Source: Torreya grandis
Taxonomy: Eukaryota; Streptophyta; Pinopsida; Cupressales; Taxaceae
Assembly: GCA_037957365.1 (NCBI GenBank)
Contig: JARHVA010006307.1
Coordinates: 330,001-394,000 of the forward strand
Length of the DNA stretch: 64,000 nucleotides
Reading direction: 5' to 3'
Shown: piece after piece, positions 42,409 to 54,560 of the stretch
How positions within the stretch are numbered: the first letter of the stretch is position 1
How the letters are laid out: each line of letters begins with the position of its first letter
Notes under the pieces: generated by a model
Told to the model about the DNA's origin: nothing
Databases searched by the model: none
The model's input: only the letters and a program-made list of their open reading frames with translations
Program-made: the position numbers and the translations under genes

Positions 42409-44644
42409 TGTTGCATTCTATTTTTCAATCGCACGCCGCAAAATTTTGCTTTCACAATTTTTGGTCCAAGATGGTGAAGTCGTTAAACAGAGCATGGGCT
42501 CTATTTCCTTTTTGATTCATTTTTGCCTAAGTGTTGAAGTCGAGTAGAAGTTGACAAGTGTTGTCATTTGAGGCATCCTTTCTCAAGGAAACTACCAAGT
42601 GTCATCATCTAAGGCACCTTTCATATTTTCTATGAGTTGGTCAGAATGTGCCATGTATCTCACAACAACTCAGTGAAATGCACCAAGTGTCAGCATCTGC
42701 GGTTACATATCGACACCCACATTTTATCTCTTTGCAGTGGAAGGATTTCAAACTGCTAAGTATCAAGATCAGGTGGAAAGTGCCAAGTGGCAATAGCAGA
42801 AGGTCTTAGTGTTGTTTTTCTAAAAGCAATGGAAGTTGCCACGTATCCCAGCTGTGAATAAGTGGAAGTCACCACGTTTCGGCATCTAAAATATTTTTGG
42901 TTTAATGCCTTGGTTCAATTTTTGGTTCAAAGCCTTGGTTCATTTTTTTTGGTTCAATACCTCAGTTCTTGTGTAAGCGGTGAGTAACATTGAACCATTG
43001 AACCATTTTTTGGTTCAATCAGTCAGTTCAACATCTTAGTACAATTGAGCAGTTCAAAGGAGCATCCCAAAAAACCAAAGGGGTCAAGTGCCCTTTCAAA
43101 AGGTAGTAAGGTGCAACCAAACCTTTCAAGCAGAGGCTACCAAGTGTCATCTATTGAGCCCTTTTCTAATCCATCCCTAGAAGAAGTAAAAGACACCATG
43201 TATCTTCCTAGAAGCATCAAAATCTGCCACGTATCACCATCTGAAAGATCTTCTTCATGTTTCATTTTTGAAAAAAGATTGTGGTGGGTCTCAGGTTTTA
43301 TTTCTAAAAATCTGCAGAAGCTGCCAAGTGTCGCCACTTGTAAGAGCCTAATACGTGCCCCAAACATTTTCACAGTATAGCTAAAGAGTAGTAGAGATTG
43401 CCATATGTCCTTTGTTGAAGAAAGTAGAGATCAACACCTATTCCTATGTTCCTTTTAAAGTTATTTAGGTAAGAGATGATATGGGTCTTATTTTATTTCA
43501 AGCTATTAAGGTTTCAAGGAAGTGGATGGTGACAAGTGTCAAAGGTGGAATGATCCTAAGCCAAGACACAAAAGAGTATAAGTTATGAGGAAAATGCCAC
43601 GTGTCTTTGATAGTTATTGCAAAACATGACAAGTGTCATCTTCCGATGTCTCTTAAAGTAATAATAAGATTTTTAAGGAATTGACTAAGTGTCCTCTTCT
43701 ATTTAATAGAACAGTGCATCCTATGTATCTATTTCAGCAAGCAAATTGCAGGGAAATAAAATGTTTCAGAATCTAAGAACTATCTTCTGATAGACACTTC
43801 CAGCTCAGTTAGAGTTCAATTTGGGCCATAAGTTTGGGAACGTGTAGACAATCTGGAGGGAATCGAAGGCCAAGATCAAGAGAAGGAAGAGACAAAGAGG
43901 GAAACTCAGTGGGAGTTATTTATAGTAGATGAAGTAGTTTACCAGATAGATATTTGGGGCCTGCAAACATTGAAATCACCGTCTATTTTTCCCCTATGAG
44001 ATAAAGGCAGAATGGACAGTTGTGCAGTGAAGCAGGTGATGGAATGAGAGATCTGAGGCTATAAAGAGGAGTATGGGGATCACCAAAAAAGGATCAAATA
44101 CTGGGAGAGAAAATAACTTCTAAAAAATTTATTGTCAAGAGTTTTAGACATTCTAGAGCTATGATTAGGAGTATCATTTGCCTTTATTATATTTTCTTAA
44201 GTTTTAAAGTTTATGTTACTGTGCATGTTTCTGTGCCTTTTATGTGGCTAGAGAATTAATGAGAAGACAAAGTTATGTGCCTTTGTTGATGTTTCATGTG
44301 TCATTTACAAAATTAGTCTAAGCTACAAGCCTCTATTTCTATTGTTTCTATCTTTTACATTGATCATGTCTCATCTGCTCTTTAATGTAATTAAATCTTG
44401 TATATAGTTTCACTGTGCTTAAGATTAAGGATCAAAATTACATTTAGGCACATCACCATAGTTAGATTTTATTTCTTTGCATTTGTGTTTCTGTTTAAAT
44501 TTCTATCCCTTTTCCCCCCAACATTTGATATAAAGAAGAGACCAGCTTCTTAAAAATTTGAAGGTTGTTTCAAGTCGAATGTCCCACATCTTGAAACATC
44601 CCATTGTTGGTGTCAAAAACAAAGTGCAATTTTAAACATCAACA
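42409..44644 (+). repeat. 5' LTR of the gypsy element
   Basis: 2,236 bp, TGTTGCATTC...CATCAACA, ending with the inverted terminal TGTTG/CAACA. Similarity to the other LTR extends about 10 bp left of TG ('aatttact.ta'), so the exact start is uncertain. It contains about 17 diverged copies of a GCCACGTGTC-like motif between 42553 and 43690 and a TATA box at 44060. Confidence 0.9.
44060..44066 (+). promoter_or_regulatory. TATA box in the 5' LTR
   Basis: TATAAAG within GGCTATAAAGAGGAG, conserved unchanged at 57921-57927 in the 3' LTR although the LTRs have diverged. Transcription would start about 30 bp downstream, leaving an R-U5 of about 550 bp. Confidence 0.65.
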
Positions 44645-44649
44645 GTTTT

Positions 44650-44667
44650 TGGCATGCCTGTTGGGAC
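44650..44667 (+). other. Primer-binding site, eroded tRNA-Asp type
   Basis: TGGCATGCCTGTTGGGAC begins six bases after the LTR. It resembles the TGGCGCCGTTG-type site complementary to tRNA-Asp that is usual in Tat-lineage gypsy elements, with CpG positions lost. Confidence 0.6.
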
Positions 44668-44879
44668 CAATCTTGAAGTCTTTTTCAAGATCATATGAAT
44701 CAAAGAGCTACAAGAAGTCATAGCTATGGACCAGTCACTAGATCACAATCTGCTACAAATCTAGGTATTCTTTTTTCCACGTTTGGTAACAAGTCCAAGA
44801 AGAAGAGCTAACTAGTTTGTACTAATACCAAGAGAAAATATGGGAGCCCTTATACCCCCAAGAAATTATGCAAACTAGA

Positions 44880-46060
44880 ACACTGGTAGTCCCTTAATCC
44901 TCCCAATGCCACCAGCCATTTGGGATCCTATCCCAGTGAATGCCCTAAAAGCTTTGCCCAAATTTAGTGGGCAAGACTCTAAAAAACTTGTGGAACATCT
45001 TTAAGATGTATCAGATGTCTATGCTATACATGTCACACAGTAAAATGTTTTCATAAGATTATTAGCAACTTTTTTTAAAGGGAAGGCTCTAGAATGGTAT
45101 CGATCTTTGACCCCAAATACCATATCTACATTGGATCAGCTTAGAGATCTATTCTTTGAAATATTTGCAGAGAAGCATGATAAGTCTTCTTTGTTACAGT
45201 ATTTAATCACCATTCAAAGGGGACCAAAAGAAGCCATGATTGACTTCAATTCCAAATTTCAAAAGACTTGGGATAGAATCCCTATTATAGCTAGACCATT
45301 ACCAGGTATGGCCATAGTGTTTTATCTTAAGGCTTTGAATTTAGATATATCTATTATGATTCAATCACTTAGAGGACACACTTTGCCAGAGGCTTATGAA
45401 TATGCGGTCAAAGCTGAGAATCATTTAATAGATGCTGGAAAGTTACCTCCAAGGCCTCCCATGCCCATGTTCCTAGAAATTTCCTTGCCATTACCTCAAG
45501 AAGTTCCTAAATATGTAATCCCACCTATGTATATGAAAACTTACCCTCAACCATATGCAAAAGAACCTATCCCTGCTCAGTCATCTGAGATGGATGATAT
45601 CAAGAATATCCTAAGGACATTTTCCAATGAGTTGATCAATATAAAAAGACAGCAAAATACTCTCTCTAAGCCTCCATATTAGGGCTATTAAGGAAAAAAA
45701 ATTTCATCTCAACCAAACCAATATCAAAGTCCTCCAAGACAAACTAACCATCAGCTAGCAAATCAAATAGTTGTAGTTCCCACACCCTCACAGACTATTC
45801 CTCCCAACTCAAATAGGGAGATGGTTCCAGGGAAAAATAATTATGTGGATGATACTAATGCCTGGTGTTTCCCTTGCAATGATGCTCATACACCTAGAGA
45901 TTGTCCTAGGGGTAATCTACAACAAAAGGTGGTAGAGCAAAGAAGAATGGATGGTCAGTTTGCAAGTTCCAGTGATAGTCAAGCCTACCAGTCTCCTGGT
46001 ATGCAGAATTTAGTCCTAGTGGCTCAGATGCAAGGAATGTCCTTGCAATAAGAGGAATAA
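44880..46060 (+). pseudogene. Gypsy gag (capsid and zinc knuckle), broken
   Basis: The frame contains ALEWYRSLTPNTISTLDQL and FNSKFQKTWDRIP, the core of the plant retrotransposon gag domain. The uninterrupted part covers 45107-45682. Stops lie at about 45001, 45041 and 45680 (TAA/TAG). A degenerate zinc knuckle CFPCNDAHTPRDC lies at about 45866-45905, with three instead of four residues between the second Cys and His. The product would have formed the particle shell. It is in the same frame as the protease that follows. Confidence 0.8.
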
Positions 46061-46474
46061 ATAGCCTCAAAACATGCTTTGTTCTCATGGGTTGAAGATG
46101 AAGGATCAGTTTTCTTGAACAAAGCATATACCTCCCAAAAACTAGTGGTGCAATCTGATTATTACACCAGATCAAAGAGAAAGATGGTGGAATAGCCTGA
46201 GATTGTAAATAGTCAAGTCATGAATAATCCTCCATTTCAAGGACAAAGAAACACTACTATCAGATAATAAGTGCCTCAACCAGTGCAAAATCAAGGGACT
46301 CTTGCCCAAATTCAAGAAAAAACAAGATATCCTCATGTTCAAAGAACTCAGTCTTTGGGACTGATAAATGTAGTCGATCAATTGAAGAAGACTCCAACAC
46401 AAGTATCAATATGGGATATATTGGCTATTCCTAAATAGAAGACACTACTACAAGAAGCTCTGCAAGGCCAAGTA

Positions 46475-47116
46475 GTGTCCAAAGGTACTATTACCAAAGA
46501 AGGACCTATTAGAAAAGAAAAGCTCAAAGATACAGTTCCTCTGAAGACAACAACTTTTGTGAATGATGCAACACAAGTAAGTAAATCCAAACCAAAGCCT
46601 TTCTATTTAACTCTGATATTTGGAAATAAACTCTTGCATAATGCATTAATAGATTTAGGAGCTAGTACTATAGTGATGTCTAAGCAAATAGCTAATGCTT
46701 TGAAAATAAAATATGAACCCCTTATAAAAGGAGTTATGCAGCTAGATGGTAAAACAATACAAACAATAGGGAGAATTAAACAACTCCCATTACAGTTATA
46801 TACTTGTCCCAATATAAATGTCAACCAAGATGTAGTTGTCATAGATATACCTCCTATTTTTGGTTTATGTTTATCCAGAGACTTTACAACAAAAATAGGA
46901 GGATATATGTCTCTTGATTGGTCTCACCTCATCCTAAGAACTAGATACGATTCAAAGATGAAAATTATATCTGAAGCACTATCAAAAGATCATATCACCA
47001 ATGAACCAACATCAAAATTAGAGGTAGATCATGCTATGTTAAATAAGGAAGAAAGGATTTTTGTTGAAGAGTTAGGCAACTGGATTGAGCATGATCAAGA
47101 AGAAGAAGATAACTAG
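46475..47116 (+). pseudogene. Gypsy retropepsin-type protease, inactive
   Basis: A 213-codon open stretch. The catalytic region reads ALIDLGASTIVMS, where an active enzyme has D-S/T-G; the Ser/Thr is replaced by Leu. Flap and C-terminal features follow (GRIKQLPLQLY, DVVVIDIPPIFGLCLSRDF). It would have processed the polyprotein. It is followed after a TAG by the extra RNase H domain in the same frame. Confidence 0.78.
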
Positions 47117-47239
47117 TTGTTGGCTATGATGAATAGTGACCCATATGGGAACTATGACTCTAATGGTCTAGGCACATAAGTCATTTTTGATGAGGACCAT
47201 GAAATCCCAAATGTTTTAAGGGAAGAGGCACCAAAAACT

Positions 47240-47635
47240 CAAAATTTAGAAATTTGGACCTTAAATTTTGATGGGGCTAGAAGTAAGCATGGTGCTGGAG
47301 CAGGAATTTATCTTACTACTCCAAGTGGTGAGAAGACTTTAAAGGCTATCCATTTCCAATTTGCTTGTACTAATAATGATGCTGAGTATGAATCTTTAGT
47401 ACACGGGCTCCTATTAGCCAAGAAAAGGGGAATAAATATTTTAATAGTAAAAGGAGATTTAGAATTAGTAGTAAAGCAAATTAGAGAAAAGGCAACAGCC
47501 AAAAATGTAAGGATGAGATCCTACAGACATAGGATTTGGGACTTAATAGAATATTTTGAAGCTTTCAATATCGAGATAGTCCCTAGGAGTCAAAATTATG
47601 AAGCTAATAGGATGGCCCAGATTGGCTCATAGTTT
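47240..47635 (+). pseudogene. Extra RNase H domain before reverse transcriptase
   Basis: Reads WTLNFDGARSKHGAGAGIYL, NDAEYESLVHGLLLAKK and VKGDLELVVKQI: the D, E and D positions of an RNase H fold. The last acidic position appears as N (YEANRMA). The 'DGA---GAGAG' style matches the additional RNase H known from Tat-lineage gypsy elements, not the Ty3 type. It lies between protease and reverse transcriptase, in the gag-pol frame. In the Tat elements I know, the extra RNase H follows the normal one and precedes integrase. Confidence 0.75.
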
Positions 47636-47830
47636 AATCTGGCAAATGGCCTATTAATTAACAATGAGTCAGTAAAAGTTATAGTGAGGCCGACTATTCC
47701 AGACAATGATGAGAATTGGCAAGTATTTGAAAATGATTCTCAGGTAGTCTCATTCTTACAACAATCAAATGAGTTTGCTTCTCAGTTTTAAACCAAAATT
47801 GAGGAAGCATATGGGGATTAGATTATACAA

Positions 47831-48760
47831 TTGAAGACTAATAAGCTCCCCAAGGTCTTGATCACCTTAGAAAACTTATTTGATCTAGAGGATGTAAGCC
47901 TGGAGAAGAAAAGGTTCCAAGTAGACAAAGCAGATTATTCTGAAATAGAGGTGAGTCAAGGGAAAAAAATAAAAATTGGGAATTCTACAACTCAAGTGGA
48001 AAAAGAAAGACTAATTGAATTGTGCAAAAAATATGACATAGTCATAGCCTGGAGCTATGAAGACGTTCATGGATACAATAGAGACATTATTCAACACACA
48101 ATAGAAATGACTGAAGGATCTAAGACCATCAGATAGAAATAGAGGCCGGTAAATCCAAGGATTGAGCCTCCAATGGTAGATGAGTTGCAGAAACTTTTAG
48201 ATTCCAAAATAATTTTTCCAATCAAGCACTCAACCTAGGTATCAAATCTAGTACCAGTTAGGAAAAAGAATGGAGATGTAAGACTGTGTGTAGATTTTAG
48301 AGATCTAAATAGAGCATCTCTAAAAGATCACTATCCCTTGCCTTATATGGAATAAATTCTACAAATTGTGGCTGGATCAGAGAGATTTTCTTTACTAGAT
48401 GGTTTCTCTGGATACAATCAGATTTGGTTGGTTGATGAAGACCAGTACAAAACTACTTTTACTACCAAATGGGGAACATTTGCATATGTTAAGATGCCAT
48501 TTGGCATGTCAAATGTAGGAGCCACCTTCCAAAGAGCTATGGACGTAGCCTTTGGGGAACTTATAAATAAAATCATCCTGGTTTATTTGGACGAACTCAC
48601 TATTTTTTCAAAAACTGTTGTTGATCATTTTGATCATTTAGAATCTGTCTTTAAGAAATGTCAGGATTTTGGAATATCACTGAATCCCAATAAATGCATC
48701 TTTTCTGTGCCTCAAGGCAAATTATTGGGACATATAGTGTCTAAATAAGGAGTTTCCATA
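47831..48760 (+). pseudogene. Gypsy reverse transcriptase, broken
   Basis: An N-terminal linker contains LIELCKKYDIVIAWSYEDVH. The core follows: [32 protein letters not shown] (first catalytic Asp present), MPFGMSNVGATFQRAM, and YLDELTIFS where YLDD is expected, so the second Asp of the pair is Glu. NPNKC and LLGHIVSK close the domain. Stops at about 48136, 48142, 48238, 48355 and 48748; several are TAG at places where Gln is usual. Confidence 0.88.
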
Positions 48761-49330
48761 GATCCTAAAATAATTGCAGCTATAATTAACCTACCTCTTC
48801 CAGTAAATAAGAAGGCAGTTTAGTCCTTCTTGGGAAAGATTAATTTTGTCAGTAGGTTCATATCTGATTTTTCAGGCTTGGTGAGGCTAGTGACACTCTT
48901 GCTAAAGAAAGACCTGATTTTCAAATGGACTACAGAAGGAAGGCAAGCCTTTTAAGAGGTCAAGAAGGCTATCTCATTAGCCCTAGTACTAAAAAACCCA
49001 TATTTTTCCAAGCCTTTTGTAATACCCAAAAGGATGATAGACTAGAGGGAGAACACCCAATAGCCTTTTTCTCAAGAACTCTCAGGGATTATGAAACTAG
49101 GTACAACTTTGTAGAGAAACAAGCATATGCCATGGTAAAATCCCTCAAGAAATTTAGGCATATGGTATCAGGGAGCAAAATTCTAATACTTGTATCTCAC
49201 CCAAGTGTCAAAGAATACATCATGGAGGGAGAAATTATCGAGAAAAGAGCCAACTAGATTACTAAGATCCTTGAATATGACGTAGAGGTCAGACCCACTA
49301 AGTTAGTTAGAGGCAGGGGTTTTTGTTAAT
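48761..49330 (+). pseudogene. Gypsy Ty3-type RNase H, frameshifted
   Basis: FKWTTEGRQAF near 48920 in the reverse-transcriptase frame. A frameshift at about 49015-49050 follows, then IAFFSRTLRDYETRYNFVEK and KKFRHMVSGSKILILVSHPS in the next frame. This is the usual connection/RNase H region of Ty3/gypsy elements, so the element has two RNase H domains on either side of reverse transcriptase. Confidence 0.8.
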
Positions 49331-49589
49331 ATATGACCCAAGGGCTTGAAAAGATGGTACCTAAAGAGACAAATTTAGAAGGAGAGACAGAGATGGTGTT
49401 AAAGATATAAGAGGTTGACCAGGAATCTTGGGTCACATGTAGGATTCATTTTATGAAGTATGGAATTCATCTGAGAGAACTCCCTCAAAATAAGAGAAGA
49501 TACTATAGGATACAAGGAGTTCATTTTGTTTTAATTGAATAGGTCCTTTTTAGAAGAAATTTTGATGGTAAATTTTTAAGATGTGTATA

Positions 49590-50676
49590 AAAAGTTGTAG
49601 CTAAGAAAATACTACACGAGATGCATCATGGAATATCAGGGGGGCATTTTTCTGCAAATATCACATCCATAAAGATAAGTGAGGCAAGATATTTTTGGCC
49701 TACTTTATTTGCAGATTGTTATCAGCTGGTTAAAAAATGTCAATCCTATCAATATTACATGGGGATAAGATGGAATGCAACAATGCCCCTTAGTCCTATA
49801 ATTATGGATGAACCTTTTGCTGAATGGGGTTTTGACTTCATTGGAATGATAAATCTAGTGTTTAGTATGGGCCACAAATGGATATTAACTGTCACAGATT
49901 ACTTCACCAGATGGACCGAGGCAGTCCCACTTAAGGAAGCAATAGAAAATGTGATCCTAGATTTTCTAGGGAGTATCACTACTCACTTTGGGGCTCCTCA
50001 CACCATAATTTTAGATAATGCTAAAGCATTCTTGGGGTCTAAAGTATCTGACTTTGCATTAAAACATGGAATATATCTAAAAACTTCCTCTAACTATTAC
50101 CCTCAAGGTAATGGTTTGGCAGAATCGACTAACAAGAACCTGATCAGACTCATAAAAAGAGTAGGGGATGATCATCACAAAGAGTGGCATAAAGTGCTTA
50201 GTTTAGCACTATGGGCTGATTGAATCACACCTAAACAAGTGATCAAAATTTCCCCATATGAATTGGTATATGGAAAGTCTACTGTAATCCCCCTAAGCTT
50301 GGAGATCCCTGCCTTCCAGCTGATCAAACAAATTGAAATTGAGGAAAATGGCCCCATGTAGGTTAGACTTGCAAACCTTTTGGAAGTTCAGGAGAAGAGG
50401 GATACAGCCCATGATTCATTAATTAATCATCAAGGGATGGTTAAGGACTGTTTTGATAAAAGGACTTTGAATCCTCATTTTGAGGTAGGCTCAATTATTT
50501 TAAAATGGGATGCAAGAGCTGCCAAGCTGGGTCAGCATACTAAATTTGAAGCATTATGGACTGGCTCATATAAAATTCACATATGTAACCAGAGGAATTC
50601 ATTTGAGCTATAATTAATGGAAGGACAACCTAAAGAGATTCCTATAAATGGAATCTATTTGAAGCATTTCAGTTAA
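49590..50676 (+). pseudogene. Gypsy integrase, broken
   Basis: The zinc-binding part is present (MHHGISGGHF ... CYQLVKKCQSY, HHCC pattern). The core has WGFDFIGM (Asp), TIILDNAKAF (Asp) and NGLAEST (Glu) with exactly 35 residues between the last two. The 200-codon open stretch is 49621-50223. A stop at 50221 precedes the C-terminal part (50380-50613; IILKWDARAAKLGQHTKF). The frame ends near 50676 (IYLKHFS). All three catalytic acids are visible, but stops inactivate the gene. Confidence 0.88.
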
Positions 50677-51139
50677 CTCAGGTCTCTAATATATTATAGT
50701 TAGATAGTTTCCTATTCCCATTTTGCTTTGTTTTCCCGTTGTTTTCTCACTTTTCTTTTAAATAAGTGTTCTTTGGACACATCGTCGGTGGCTCAAAATT
50801 TTTTTCAAATTCTAAAAATTCTCAACACGTTGAATGTTTCCCAAATCTTTAGAAATCTCCAAGGTACCTTACGCTACCACTTGCATAACATGTCTATCTC
50901 ACTGTCCCAGGAAGATTGAGGAGGATTTGCTAATGGTTATCTGAGTTTAATGCCATTTGAGACTTGATAGGTCAATAAATACCTCTTAGCAAGTTTTAAA
51001 GTTTACATATTCTCAAACATTCTTATAGATGCGTGAAAATATCCTGCTACTTGCATTTTCTATGTTTAGTAAATTGCTTCGGTGAAAGCATCTCTATTTT
51101 GCAAAGATTCATACAAGTTACCACAAAGAAGATACAAAG
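50677..51139 (+). other. Spacer between integrase and ORF3
   Basis: T-rich, no conserved frame. It could contain the splice acceptor or internal start needed to express ORF3. I see no convincing site. Confidence 0.4.
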
Positions 51140-54100
51140 ATGGAGGGGGCATAATCTTCACAACAAGGAGCTGGGATGTATGAATCCCTTAATATATTTC
51201 TTGCAAGTAAATCATATGCTTTAGGTCCTGCACAGTCGTTGAAGAACTATCCAAGGACCAAGTTTCTCGAAGCTGGCCCAGCAAGTGATTCAACAAAGAT
51301 AAAGGATTATGCGGATGGCATAATGGATCCAATTCTTTAGAAAGCTAGTAACAAAAATCTTAGAGAAGGGGCACATCAAAGGTGTCTACAAAGGGCTAGA
51401 GTAGGGAAATTTGAAACATTCACCATGAGGATATGGACCTCACAACTGGCTCAATTTATTGTCCCAGCTGTGCATTCATGCCCCAACTTGGTCAAATTAT
51501 GTGTAGACTGGATCCATGTGCCTTCAAGCATCATTCAACGAGCCCCATTCATAGTGAAAATCACACCACAAACTATCAGGGATACGTTAGCCCTACATCA
51601 TGATAGTACATCTACATTTCCCACTATGGCTAAGATGTAAAGGAGGTGGGCAAACATCAACACTCATACAAGGTTCTTGAGATCTGAGTTACAATTGGGT
51701 GATGATGACATTACGATACCCACACTTCCTGCACCAAGAGCTCAATTCACATAGGCTATCCAAGACATATTGTCTATGATGGCTCTCATCTTTGGTATGA
51801 AAGATGATATGGTAGTGTATGCAGAACAAATGGCTATCCTTTTCAGGCTGAAGACTATTGATAAAACCCAGGAGTATAGTTGGATTTTTTTGAGCAAATT
51901 ACTTTCTCGATGGTAGAACAATTGGCCCATTTTAGATCAAAGGGAGTGTTTAGGTATTCTTCCTATTTATTCCACCTCATGCTTTTCCAGAACTCTGATC
52001 TTTTTGCCCAACATATGTATCTTAACATGTATGACCCAGATTTTGATCTCCAAAGAACCATCCCTGTGTCTACATGGACACATATTTTGTCAAAGACTAG
52101 TGACCTATATGAGTCCTGGGAATTATTTGTCACTCCTACTTTTTGCCATCTCAGTCCTAAACCAATTATGAATAGATTAATCCCCAGTGTTTCAAATCTT
52201 TTGGTCATTTTCCCAATCCCTTGTGATTTCTATTTTTAATCACACCATACCATTATAAGAGTCCATGGTTTTTGTGGAGAACCAATATTGCTACCAAAGG
52301 TTTTGACCCTTAGGTTAGCATTCCTTGAGGTCATCAGACAAGTATCCATAGTGGATAATGAATTTGGTTCTGGGAAGAGAAAAATAAAAATGTATGATCT
52401 TTCGTGGATGACAACAAGCATGGTTTTAGAGACTAGAGACATAGAATTTGTGTTGCTCAGAAAGCTAGCCTTTCTAGGTTTCCTTTTGGTAGAAGACAAA
52501 TGGGTTTATGACCCAACTGATTTCATAGCCTCTTGGGTAAGGACTCACAGGGTTGTAACTAGAATTGTGCATGAAGGTCACCCTTTTTGGGAAACTAGGA
52601 AAAACCCTAGGGAAGACAATCCTAGATTTTATGTTGAGTTAATAGACTTGCCACTTCCATAGAATAGGCCATGGGAGACATTCTATGTCAAACAAAGAGA
52701 TTATGATCCCAAAGTCAGAATGAATTTTGGCTTAAGGGGAGCTTTAAAGAATAAGGATTGGGATACTGAGAAGATAGAGGCCTATTGGAAGTATAGGTAG
52801 GAAATTTTTCAAACAACCCATTCTTTTAGGAATGTAGACATAAATAAAAGATGGGAAGAGCAATGGGATGAGTGTCATTTCTCCCCTACATCTAGCCTAG
52901 AGACAGGTGATTTGCCTACACCGAGTGAAGGATAGGAAGCTAGGGCTGGGTCAAGCCAAGAGTCACAAGCCTCAAAAGCAAACTGCAACTGCAGTAACTA
53001 TATCAGTTTGGCCTCAATCCCTTAACACCATAGAAATGCAAAAAATCATGATGCCTTCATCATCACAAGCTTCCCCATCAGCCCCAGTTATAGATGTTCC
53101 TAGTTCCCCACAAGCCTCATTGAAAGGAGTAGAAATATAACCAGAAGAAGAGACACCCAAGAAATGGAGGAGGGTACAGTTTCAATTAGCTTCAGAGGAA
53201 GAGACGGACACCTCACATTGCCAATTATAGGGTACTATAATTTCTCCTCTAGGAAGTAATAATCCTCCCTCTCCTTCTCAGTCTATTTCTTCCCCTGTCA
53301 CTTTTACCACTCCCATTTCTCACTTCATCCCACCAGTGCCACCTCAGGCCTTAACATTACCTCATTTTTCCCCTTATATTCCCAAGAAACCTTTCCCTCA
53401 AATTGCCCATAGCCAATAATTGGCTATTCAATATGGTTTTCCACAAGGACATCCTTTTGCAAGTGAGCATATTGCCTCTCCTTCCACCTTCTAGACCCAA
53501 GTAGATGCTGCTAGGAAGGCAAAGGAAGCCCAAAGAGAGAAGAAGAAGATTAAGGAGAATAAAGCTTTGGTTACTCCCCATCTGTGGTCATAATCTGACC
53601 CCATCTAAAATCAATTAATGGTGACTCATTTGTCACCAAATGTAATAAAACTAGCTGAGCAAATGTAGCTAGAGGATTATACGATGAATGTAATAGCCAT
53701 TGACATGTCACTCTTCATGCCATAGGACAAAGTTGAGCTACTAACATAATCCACTTCTACAGTTACTGAAGATTATTTGAAGATATCAAGAAGGCTACAG
53801 AAGATGGAAGTTGAGCTAGCCAAGGAAAAGGCAAACTATAACAGTTTGACCTCAGAGATCAATAGTAAAAACAATGAAATAGAGAATATAAATAAATAGT
53901 TGCAAAATACTATTTCTCTTCAGACACACTAGGTAGTTCAGGCCCAAAATGATTTTTTAAAGGCAGAGCTCACATAGGTAAAGAATGTAGTGACAATCCT
54001 CATGCATGACAAGGTAGCGCTACAAGGAAAGTGTGAGGAACACCTATTGTAGGCTACCTAATTACAACAAAAGCTATTAGCTAAATAGAATAATGTTGTA

Positions 54101-54560
54101 GTCATAATAGCCCAATTTCACTCAGAGCAATAGAGAGTAGCACAATTGACACTAGAATTGGCCAATAGGCTAAAGAGTGTCAGAGTATTAAGTCTGGTAA
54201 GGGAGTTATATGAATCCATGTGGAAGAGAATCTCTTTAGAGATTATTTAGCTTAGGCCATCTCTCACCTTCCTACTAAATGCATAGGAATTGTGCAAAAA
54301 GGTGGAGAGTTTAGTTGTAAATACTCTGGCTACAGTCTCTGAAAGAGTAATGGACTCAGAAACATTACTGTAAAAGCTATATGATGTAACGAATGCAACA
54401 CTATTAGCAGTAGGAATCAATGATAGAATGGTCACTACCAAGCAGGTGAATGAAGTTCTTAGTTGAAATTATGTAGCCAATAGTTGCAAGGAGCTTCTAG
54501 ATGTCATGAAGGAAGGAATTAATGAAATGAAGTAGCATGTTGAAGATCTGGTACAATTAG

